Shown here: one piece after another, positions 23,309 to 30,332 of the stretch
Layout of the letters: every line of letters begins with the position of its first letter
Position numbering within the stretch: the first letter of the stretch is position 1
IMG/VR virus record: IMGVR_UViG_3300038752_000240
Location: 1-31,413 of that record
Source: a virus
Length of the DNA stretch: 31,413 bases
Strand: one strand, 5' to 3'
The notes under the pieces: generated by a model
Database searches by the model: none
What the model was told of the DNA's origin: nothing
What the model saw: only the letters and a program-made list of their open reading frames with translations
Translations under genes and position numbers: made by a program

Positions 23309-26216
23309 AATAGGATTATATGGAGGTGGGTTTAAACCCCCAACTAGGGGACACTTTGAAGTAGTAAAACAAGCTCTTGAAAGTAATCCCGATCTTGATT
23401 CACTTATAGTTATAGTAGGTCAAAAAGAGAGAGGTGGTATAGATCAATCTGATTCCCTAGTTATATGGGATATGTATTTAAAATATTTACCTTTAAAAGT
23501 TGAAATACTACCAGTAGCAACTCCTATACGTACTGTTTATAATCTAGCAAAAGAAAATCCACAGAATAAATATAAATGGTTTTTAGGTAAAAGACAAGGT
23601 AGGGAAGATGATGAAAGTGATATAGCATTAAGAACTAAACATCTTACTACTAAAAAGGATGATTATCCTAACCTAACTCCTATAACTATTGAGACCGGAA
23701 ACGGGGGAGTTAGTGGTACTAAGGCTAGAGAATATATAAAAAATAATGATAAAACAGGTTTCTTTTCTTTACTACCTAATAGTTTATCCCTTGAGGAAAA
23801 AGAACAAATTTATACTATGGTATCTAAAAAAATAAATGAAGGGGGCCATAAAAAAAAGGACCCAAAAACAGGAACTGGTAAAAAACCCGAGGGTTCAGGG
23901 AGACGTTTGTATACTGACGAAGATCCTACTGATACTGTAAAGATTAAATTTAGAACTAAAGAGGATATAGTTGATACTTTAAATAAAAAATCTTTTAAAG
24001 CCAAATCTCATGCTCGTCAATCTCAAATAATTAACTTAATCCATCAAAGAGTAAGAGCAGCTTATCAAAATTCTAAAGATTCAGATACTAAAAGTAGATT
24101 AAAAAGAGCTTTTGATTATATTGCAGATAGGAAAGAAAAATCTAAGGAAAAAACCAAACGTTTAAGACAACAGGACGAAAGTTTAAAGGGATTTGCTAAG
24201 AGTAATGTAGGTACAAGATATAGAGCTATAGAAAAAAGAGGTAGTAAATATTATTACAGACAGGATGATCCATTAGGTGCTGGAATTAAACAAGAATTTG
24301 GTCCATTTGATACCAAAGCACAAGCTATTAAAAAAATGGAGGAATTTCCCCCAGCTAGTAGTTATAGGGATATTACAGATAATATAGATCCCGAAGCTCA
24401 AAAGAAACATAAAGGTAAATCTGCTCCCTATGGATCTGCTTATGAACCTATAAATGAAATAGGAATTGAATTATCTAATTATTCAGGACAAATATTACCT
24501 GGGGATGTAGTTTATGCTCCTAAGGGCTTTCCTTTAAGAGGCAATAAAAAGTTAATAAGGGGATTAGCTCTTAAAGTAATTAAAAACACAAGAGAGGGAG
24601 TAAATAGATATAAATTAACCTTAGAAGATCCCAAAACGGGAGAAAAATATTCAGTTCGTAATTTTGAAATGGATGGGGAGTATAAAGGGGAAAAATTACC
24701 ACAATGGTCATTAGTAAGAAAATCCACTAAGAATATAGAAGAACTAGTAAGAAAAGTGGGTGATTACTATCATGTAATGAAAAGAGTCCGTTTAAAAGGT
24801 AAAACATCTAAGGGTAAAGCAGGTAAGGGGAAGAGAAGATTTAAAAGAAACCCATCTGGTGAATATAAATACAAAACTATTAAAAAATATAAGCGTAAAA
24901 AAGACGCTACGGATCTCCAAAGAGCCATAGATATTAACTATTTTGGGGAATCTTTACAAATAACTTCGGAGGGGGATACTTACGAAAAAATGGCTGCTAA
25001 AGGTAAAAAAACAGGTACTTTAAAACAGGGTACTGTTAGAAAAAGATTAGGTATAAAAAAGGGGGAAAAAGTTCCATTATCTTTAATTAAAAAGGAAATA
25101 GCACGTTTGAAAAAAATGGATAAGGATCCTAAAAAGAAGGGAGCTCAATTAGGAGATAAAAATCAAAAATATTATAAAGCATTGCAGTTAGCTAAGACTT
25201 TAAAAACTACTACCAATATTAATGAAAATGCCACTTATTCTGATAGTATAGATTATAAACAACAGATTCTTAATTTAACTAAACATATGTTAGAGAAGGG
25301 AGAAAATATTACACCTTTACCTAATGTTGTTTTTAAGCATGGTGACCAGGAAAATGCTAAAGAATTTTTAGGTAAAACAGCTTATTATGATCCTAACACT
25401 ATGACTATTGTGTTATACACTGAAGGTAGACATCCCAAAGATATTGTTAGGTCATTTTCTCATGAAATGATTCATCATCAACAAAATTTAGAAGGTAAAT
25501 TAAATAATATTAATACTACTAATACTCTAGAAAATGATTATTTGGAAGATATAGAAAAAGAGGCATATTTAGAGGGTAATATTAACTTTAGAAATTATAC
25601 TGATAGTCAATTACACGAAGAAAAACCATATAAACATAAATTTGGATTTAATAAAAAATTAGGTAAAGACCCATTTGGTATATCTGCTTTTGCTTACGAA
25701 TTAGCGCGTGGATTAGAAGAACAAGAGGATAAAGTAAAAACTAAATACACAATTTATTCAGATATGGATGGTGTATTAACTGATTTTGATAGTAGATTTA
25801 AGGAATTTTCTAAGGGTATTGCACCTAGGGATTATGAAAGTAAATTTGGAACAAAGAAATTTTGGAACTTAGTAGATGAAGTGGGAGGAGTAGATTTTTG
25901 GGCTGATATGGATTGGATGTCTGATGGTAAAACTTATTGGAATTATATTTCAAAATATGACCCTATCATCCTAACTGCACCATCTATGAATCCAGTTTCA
26001 AGATTAGGTAAAAGAAAGTGGAGAGATAGTAATCTACCTGGGGTAAAAATGAAAATGGCTTCCGCCAGAAATAAGCCTAATTATTCTAAAAGAAATTCTA
26101 TCCTAATTGATGATAGACAAGATACTATTGATGCTTGGAATGCAGAAGGTGGGATAGGAATTCATCATACATCTGCAGCTAATACAATTAAAAAATTAAA
26201 AGAACTCGGTTTATGA
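23301..26216 (+). CDS. multidomain nucleotidyltransferase-metallopeptidase-HAD phosphatase protein (971 aa)
   Basis: Residues 1-175 are a HIGH-superfamily (cytidylyltransferase/NMN adenylyltransferase-like) domain: GGGFKPPTRGH (8-18) and VSGTKAREYI (137-146). Residues about 300-350, 392-473, 487-550 and 561-636 are small basic domains of unknown role. Residues about 645-770 form a zincin-like peptidase with SHEMIHHQQ (HExxH at 721-725) and a likely third ligand in EKEAYLEGN (about 754-760). Residues 815-971 are a HAD hydrolase: DMDGVLTDFD (821-830), ILTAPS, K905 and LIDDRQ (935-940). [I/L]-x-E tripeptides end at 180, 386, 642 and 773, close to domain borders. No intact catalytic motif appears lost. 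I infer a packaged polyvalent protein or polyprotein; substrates are unknown. Confidence 0.85.
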   Translation: MAKIGLYGGGFKPPTRGHFEVVKQALESNPDLDSLIVIVGQKERGGIDQSDSLVIWDMYLKYLPLKVEILPVATPIRTVYNLAKENPQNKYKWFLGKRQGREDDESDIALRTKHLTTKKDDYPNLTPITIETGNGGVSGTKAREYIKNNDKTGFFSLLPNSLSLEEKEQIYTMVSKKINEGGHKKKDPKTGTGKKPEGSGRRLYTDEDPTDTVKIKFRTKEDIVDTLNKKSFKAKSHARQSQIINLIHQRVRAAYQNSKDSDTKSRLKRAFDYIADRKEKSKEKTKRLRQQDESLKGFAKSNVGTRYRAIEKRGSKYYYRQDDPLGAGIKQEFGPFDTKAQAIKKMEEFPPASSYRDITDNIDPEAQKKHKGKSAPYGSAYEPINEIGIELSNYSGQILPGDVVYAPKGFPLRGNKKLIRGLALKVIKNTREGVNRYKLTLEDPKTGEKYSVRNFEMDGEYKGEKLPQWSLVRKSTKNIEELVRKVGDYYHVMKRVRLKGKTSKGKAGKGKRRFKRNPSGEYKYKTIKKYKRKKDATDLQRAIDINYFGESLQITSEGDTYEKMAAKGKKTGTLKQGTVRKRLGIKKGEKVPLSLIKKEIARLKKMDKDPKKKGAQLGDKNQKYYKALQLAKTLKTTTNINENATYSDSIDYKQQILNLTKHMLEKGENITPLPNVVFKHGDQENAKEFLGKTAYYDPNTMTIVLYTEGRHPKDIVRSFSHEMIHHQQNLEGKLNNINTTNTLENDYLEDIEKEAYLEGNINFRNYTDSQLHEEKPYKHKFGFNKKLGKDPFGISAFAYELARGLEEQEDKVKTKYTIYSDMDGVLTDFDSRFKEFSKGIAPRDYESKFGTKKFWNLVDEVGGVDFWADMDWMSDGKTYWNYISKYDPIILTAPSMNPVSRLGKRKWRDSNLPGVKMKMASARNKPNYSKRNSILIDDRQDTIDAWNAEGGIGIHHTSAANTIKKLKELGL

Positions 26217-26788
26217 GAGATAATGTTTTAAAAAAGGAATTTAATAAAAAAGACGTTCAAAGAATAAGAAATTTAGTACAGGGAAAATATGGTGATAAAA
26301 CTTCTCAAAGTGTTGGCTATAGTAAAGGGTATATTAAACGAAAAGAAGGGGATATTTGGGAAGAAAAGGGACAAACTTGGACCATAAAAGAAGGAATTAG
26401 ACAAAATATAACAAAATTAGATAAAGCTAAAAAAGCTTTTAAAACTCCTTTATTTTGTCCTGAATGTGGTACATTAATGAAAAAAAGATTTGATTCCCAA
26501 TATTATAAAATACATAAAATGTGCTTTGATTGTGTTATTGAAAAAGAACAACTTCTTAAATTAGAGGGTAAATGGGAAGAATATAAAAAGGGTATCCATA
26601 ATGCTGATATAGACGGTATAATAACAGATTATACTTCATTTATGAAAGCGGCCCTTAAGGAAACTAATAATTCATTTATTACAGAAGCTGGAGATGTAGA
26701 AAAATGGGACGGTGGTGCTAATAAAGAACGTATAAAAGAAAGCCTAGAAAAAGGAATAGAATATTTAGAATCGAAAAAGATAAAGTAA
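26213..26788 (+). CDS. conserved phage zinc-ribbon protein (191 aa)
   Basis: Residues 82-107 form a treble-clef or ribbon-like site: CPEC (C82, C85) and CFDC (C104, C107). It is flanked by an N-terminal basic region (NVLKKEFNKKDVQRIRNLVQ), GDIWEEKGQTWTIKEGIRQN (47-66) and a C-terminal helical region with FITEAGDVEKWDGG. I recognise this arrangement as a protein widely shared by marine T4-like phages, but know no assigned function. The metal site suggests nucleic-acid or protein binding. I156-T157-E158 before AGD fits the putative prohead-protease pattern. The start overlaps the fusion gene's stop (ATGA), so both are probably made together. Confidence 0.8.
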   Translation: MRDNVLKKEFNKKDVQRIRNLVQGKYGDKTSQSVGYSKGYIKRKEGDIWEEKGQTWTIKEGIRQNITKLDKAKKAFKTPLFCPECGTLMKKRFDSQYYKIHKMCFDCVIEKEQLLKLEGKWEEYKKGIHNADIDGIITDYTSFMKAALKETNNSFITEAGDVEKWDGGANKERIKESLEKGIEYLESKKIK

Positions 26789-26807
26789 TTTTAACTGTAG
26801 GGATACA

Positions 26808-26816
26808 TATTTATAA
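26808..26816 (+). promoter_or_regulatory. TATTTATAA intergenic element, copy 5
   Basis: An exact TATTTATAA lies in the 45-base gap before 26834, 17 bases from the ATG, the most promoter-like spacing of the set. It also sits in a 6-bp inverted repeat with a 3-base loop (ATATTT / AAATAT, 26807-26821), which is too weak as RNA to be a terminator. Confidence 0.5.
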
Positions 26817-26833
26817 AATATAATACTAATACC

Positions 26834-27169
26834 ATGACCAAGGAAGAACTAAAGGAAATGATTAAAGCTTCTATAGTAACTGAAATGCACTGTCCTAAGG
26901 AAGTAAAAGAACAAGAGGAGGAAATAGAAACTGAAGAAACCGAAGAAATTGAAGTTGAGGATGAAGGTATAAAGTTATCTCCAGAGGAACAGGAAGTGCA
27001 AACAGCTTTAGAAAAAGCCCTTGATGCCGCTAAAAAATTAGGAAATCCTAAACTTGTAACACAAATAGGTAATACTATAACATTTTTTACTAGGTCAGAA
27101 ATTATAAAAGAAGAACAAACCGAGGAAGATATAAAATCCCGATTTTTAAGAACCCTTAGAATGTCATAA
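26834..27169 (+). CDS. small acidic protein, prohead-core-like (111 aa)
   Basis: The N-terminus is an amphipathic helix (MTKEELKEMIKASIVTEM), followed by a very acidic Glu/Thr repeat at about residues 30-45 (EIETEETEEIEVEDEG). The C-terminal half is a compact domain with ALEKALDAAKKLGNPKLVTQ, IGNTITFFTR and a basic end (KSRFLRTLRMS). Small acidic proteins with such helices are typical of T4-type prohead cores (for example gp67/gp68), so a scaffold or internal-capsid role is plausible; direct homology is not claimed. The Glu-Thr repeat closely resembles the tail of the gene at 28439. It is followed after one base by the mosaic gene. Confidence 0.65.
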   Translation: MTKEELKEMIKASIVTEMHCPKEVKEQEEEIETEETEEIEVEDEGIKLSPEEQEVQTALEKALDAAKKLGNPKLVTQIGNTITFFTRSEIIKEEQTEEDIKSRFLRTLRMS

Positions 27170-27170
27170 A

Positions 27171-28442
27171 ATGCCCTTTAAAAGAGTAGGTAAATGTGTT
27201 CATAAGAAATATGCTAATAAAAGTATTTCTAAAAAACCTATTGGGTGTTCAGATAGTGCTGCAGGTGCTAAGGAATACCTAAAGGCTCTTTATGCTAGTG
27301 AAATGAACGAAAGAAAGGAAATGTCCCCAGCTGAAGTGTCTAAAAGGGAAGATATTATAAGGGGGATGTTAGATAATAAAAGAACCTTAGTTAAAAAATA
27401 TGGTGCTGATGCAGAAAAAGTAATGTATGGTACTGCCACATCTAAAGCTAAAAAACTTGCTGAAATGGAATCAAAAGATAAACTTAGAGAAATCATTAAA
27501 AAAGCTCTTTCCAAACCTATGGAAGAAGAAAAAACAGATAAATTTGATGATAACCCAGCATTAAAAGGTAAACAAAAAACTAATTTACCTGATGCATTAC
27601 AAAAAGCAATCATTAAGAAAAAAGGGGGTAAAATAGAAGAGGGGGATTTAGACTTAGGACACCAGGATAATGAGCCTAATGATATTAAATCTAAATTATA
27701 TAAAATAGGTACTGATGCTATGGCTCTATATAAAATGGTTAAACCATTTGATGAGATGAACCAAGAAGTAGATTTTCCTTCATGGTGGCAAAGTAAAGTA
27801 ACTAAATCTCAGGATTATATAGAAAGTGCAAAGGAATATTTAGAATTTGAACTTAAAAAAGATAAAATAGATGCTCTTACAGAAAAGGAGGAATTAAAAG
27901 AAGATATTAAAAAAATAGCTAAGGATTTTTTTTTAGAACTCCAGGAAGTTAGAAGAGTAAAACAAGATCCTGACATAAAAAAAAAGAAGGGAACACAACC
28001 CGCTAAATACTATAAAGGACTATCCAAATCTACTAAATCTAAAAGAGATGCCCAGTTTAAAAAACAAACTAAAATGGGTAAGGATGATCCTGAGGCGTAT
28101 AAAAAAGCACCAGGTGATACTAAGGGCAAAACTAAACCTTCTAAATATACTAAAAAATTTAAAGAAAGATTTGGTGAAGGGCTTACTGAAAGTGATAAGG
28201 TAACTAAAGCATTAAAAAATAAGGCTAAAAAAGCTAATGCACCTCTATCGGCTTTAAGGGCTATTTATAATAAGGGATTAGCAGCTTGGAGAACAGGTCA
28301 TAGACCCGGAGCTTCACAGCATGCTTGGGGATTAGCTCGAGTTAATTCTGTGTTAACAGGAGGTAAGGCTAGAAAAGTAGATGCTGTTCAATGGAAGCAA
28401 ATACAGAAATACCGTAAGAAAAAAAGAAAAAGTAAAAAATGA
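27171..28442 (+). CDS. mosaic basic multidomain protein of internal-virion type (423 aa)
   Basis: Five modules are visible. (1) 1-45: VGKCVHKK, PIGCS and GAKEYLKALYA with C9 and C26. (2) 52-98: KREDIIRGMLDNKRTLVKKY and KVMYGTATSKAKKLA. (3) 140-235: helical, with DFPSWWQSKVTKSQDYIESA. (4) 272-335: GTQPAKYYKGLSKSTKSKRD and KYTKKFKERFGE, which I believe is a named phage domain of unknown function (DUF5824-like, from memory). (5) 350-397: APLSALRAIYNKGLAAWRTG and HRPGASQHAWGLARVNSVL. An amphipathic helix (DKLREIIKKALSKPMEEE) separates modules 2 and 3, and L-T-E340 precedes module 5. The protein ends in Lys/Arg. Such modules recur in different orders in phage proteins thought to be packaged. No enzyme motif is seen. 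Confidence 0.75.
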   Translation: MPFKRVGKCVHKKYANKSISKKPIGCSDSAAGAKEYLKALYASEMNERKEMSPAEVSKREDIIRGMLDNKRTLVKKYGADAEKVMYGTATSKAKKLAEMESKDKLREIIKKALSKPMEEEKTDKFDDNPALKGKQKTNLPDALQKAIIKKKGGKIEEGDLDLGHQDNEPNDIKSKLYKIGTDAMALYKMVKPFDEMNQEVDFPSWWQSKVTKSQDYIESAKEYLEFELKKDKIDALTEKEELKEDIKKIAKDFFLELQEVRRVKQDPDIKKKKGTQPAKYYKGLSKSTKSKRDAQFKKQTKMGKDDPEAYKKAPGDTKGKTKPSKYTKKFKERFGEGLTESDKVTKALKNKAKKANAPLSALRAIYNKGLAAWRTGHRPGASQHAWGLARVNSVLTGGKARKVDAVQWKQIQKYRKKKRKSKK

Positions 28443-28885
28443 CGGTAGAAGAATTTAAAGAGAAGATTAGGGCAATAGCCAAAAAAGTTTATGTTCCACC
28501 TAAAAAGGGTGAGGATAGAACTATAGAATTTGATGAATTTCAAAAATTCCCTGAACTCAAGACTATTATTATAGATTTATTAACTACTGATTATGGTAGT
28601 TTTATAGCATCTATAGATTATGTAGCTCCTAAACCTACTACTTTTAGGATTAATTTAAAAAATGCCCAATTTTTTTATTTAATTTGGATGGAAAGAAGTT
28701 GGGTGGCCCAAATAGAAGGTAAAAAATATTATTTACTTAATCTAAGTGAAGAAGAACGGGCCATAGAGGCATTAGCCAGAATTTTAAGATATGCTTCCCC
28801 CGAAGGTATGGAAGAAGAAGGTGGAGATGCTGTAGAAGTAGAAACGGAAGAAACCGAAGAAGTAGAAACTGAAGAAACAGAATAA
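28439..28885 (+). CDS. conserved phage protein with acidic Glu-Thr tail (148 aa)
   Basis: It has an N-terminal amphipathic helix (MTVEEFKEKIRAIAKKV), then a compact alpha/beta domain at about residues 35-125: FPELKTIIIDLLTTDYGSF, SIDYVAPKPTTFRINLKN, FYLIWMERSWVAQIEGKKYY and LLNLSEEERAIEALARIL. I recognise this as a conserved protein of marine T4-like phages without known function. The tail is a pure acidic repeat (VEVETEETEEVETEETE) that could bind basic partners in the prohead. It is coupled by ATGA to the basic upstream protein and by TAATG to the next gene, so a stoichiometric acidic/basic pair is an attractive inference. Confidence 0.75.
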   Translation: MTVEEFKEKIRAIAKKVYVPPKKGEDRTIEFDEFQKFPELKTIIIDLLTTDYGSFIASIDYVAPKPTTFRINLKNAQFFYLIWMERSWVAQIEGKKYYLLNLSEEERAIEALARILRYASPEGMEEEGGDAVEVETEETEEVETEETE

Positions 28886-30321
28886 TGGATCCTATTAAAA
28901 AGTTTTTAGATAGAATTTCTTATAAGTTCCCTAAAGGATATCCTGACATGAATGATGATCAGGATATTTTACTGTTAGAAACACTAGTAAATAGTTTTTT
29001 AAAAACTAATCTTTTACTAAAGGAAACAGCTTTATCACCTTCTGAATTAAGTAAAGATGCCACGTTACCTGGAGGAGTTAAAACTCCTCGTATTGAAATT
29101 CTAGCCAATAAAATTGAAAACGACGAAGAACTAGAATTAAATGATGGTAATAAATTTATTGTTAATAATAAAGAAGAAGTTTTATCACAATTAAAGGGTA
29201 AAACAAGAATCTCTAAAGCCATTATCTTAATTGATAAAGATGGTAATCAAATTACTACTTCTAACCTTAAGAAAACTGCTGAATTCGGAGGTGGGGGAGG
29301 AATGAGAGGTGGGGCAGATCTAACAGCTAAAGCCGAATCTGCCCAATGTATAGTAAATGAAATTAGATACTCCTCGGGTCCCATTAGTGTAGAAGATGTT
29401 ACTGATGAAGCTATTCAATCTACTAAAAGTAAAATAAATATAACAGATTTCGAGGGGGCTGCTGAATTACTAAGAACTAATGTTGGATGGTTAAATTCCA
29501 GTGTTGGTATTGCTAATGAATTAGCATCCCAATACCCTGGTCCCTTTATACAAAACCGAGGATCAGATTGGGTTAAAAATTTAGAGGCAGCAGTAAAACC
29601 TAAATTAAAAGAAGTAGGTATAAGTGATATAAATAAATGGAGCCCAGCAGACATTTGGATGGTATCCCCAGATGAAATTAATATTACATGGCCGGATACC
29701 TTAGGAGAAATAAATGCTTTATTATTAGAAAAATATAATGAGGGTAAAATAATAGGAGTATCCCTTAAAAAAGCAGGCAAAGAAGCTTCTTTAAAAATAT
29801 TTAATGACCCTACAGTAGAAACTACTAGATATGAATATAAAGGTATAGACCCTAGACCAAATGCTGCCAAAGCGTATATTTTATTTGATGATGCTTCTAT
29901 TGAATTTAGAAATTTTGGGGGATTAACAGGATTTATGGGTGAAATAATAGGTAAAAAAGCTGCAGGAGGTAAAGTAGGATATTCTATTATTAAAAAAGCT
30001 CTAAATGATAATGGAATACAACTCACTCCCCCTAAAGAAATAAAAAATCAAGTGGTTGAAAATGATCCCGAGTTTAAAGCTAAATTTAAAAGATTATGGG
30101 ATAGCACTGAAGGTTTAGATAGTAATGATTTTGAAAAAAATTATACTAACCCTAAAAAAACACCAAACCAAAATCTACTCTATAGAGTATCAAAATATTT
30201 AGCCCTAGAAGTTATTAATGCCATAGCCAATTCAAATGACCCAGAAGAAATTATTAATGACTTAATTAACTATGCTGCTTCTAGTACTGCTGATAGTGCG
30301 GTATTTGTTAAAGCATCTTAA
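28885..30321 (+). CDS. putative internal virion protein with PD-(D/E)XK-like nuclease core (478 aa)
   Basis: Residues 1-47 are a separate N-terminal segment (ISYKFPKGYPDMNDDQDILL, then LLLKE with L45-K46-E47) that could be a cleavable capsid-targeting region. Residues about 68-130 form a small alpha/beta domain; FGGGGGMRGGAD (134-145) is a Gly linker. Residues about 146-400 look like a restriction-endonuclease fold: E152 in KAESAQ, D256 in WSPADIWMVS, and V292-S-L-K-K296 in IIGVSLKKAG, which fits helix-E, D and xxK of PD-(D/E)XK enzymes with Ser in place of the second acid. Activity is therefore uncertain. The C-terminal portion is helical. Its place in the cassette of packaged-type proteins suggests a nuclease or DNA-binding protein delivered with the genome. 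Confidence 0.6.
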   Translation: MDPIKKFLDRISYKFPKGYPDMNDDQDILLLETLVNSFLKTNLLLKETALSPSELSKDATLPGGVKTPRIEILANKIENDEELELNDGNKFIVNNKEEVLSQLKGKTRISKAIILIDKDGNQITTSNLKKTAEFGGGGGMRGGADLTAKAESAQCIVNEIRYSSGPISVEDVTDEAIQSTKSKINITDFEGAAELLRTNVGWLNSSVGIANELASQYPGPFIQNRGSDWVKNLEAAVKPKLKEVGISDINKWSPADIWMVSPDEINITWPDTLGEINALLLEKYNEGKIIGVSLKKAGKEASLKIFNDPTVETTRYEYKGIDPRPNAAKAYILFDDASIEFRNFGGLTGFMGEIIGKKAAGGKVGYSIIKKALNDNGIQLTPPKEIKNQVVENDPEFKAKFKRLWDSTEGLDSNDFEKNYTNPKKTPNQNLLYRVSKYLALEVINAIANSNDPEEIINDLINYAASSTADSAVFVKAS

Positions 30322-30330
30322 TATTTATTA
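30322..30330 (+). promoter_or_regulatory. TATTTATTA intergenic element, variant copy 6
   Basis: A one-base variant (TATTTATTA) fills the 11-base gap between 30321 and the ATG at 30333. As with copy 4, only two bases remain before the start codon. Its support comes from matching the position pattern of the exact copies. Confidence 0.3.
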
Positions 30331-30332
30331 AT

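Noticed and set aside
26807-26821. small inverted repeat as transcription terminator
   Set aside because: The stem is six A/T pairs with no G/C and no following T run, so too weak; it overlaps the gap 9-mer, which explains the symmetry better.
28830-28884. short repeats as a CRISPR-like or tandem array
   Set aside because: The repeats are GAAACN/GAAGAA codons of an acidic protein tail and stay in frame; no spacers exist.
29415-30026. 203-codon open frame on the minus strand
   Set aside because: It lies wholly inside the well-supported + strand gene 28885-30321, has low-complexity hydrophobic composition typical of antisense reading of AT-rich coding DNA, and has no supporting start context.
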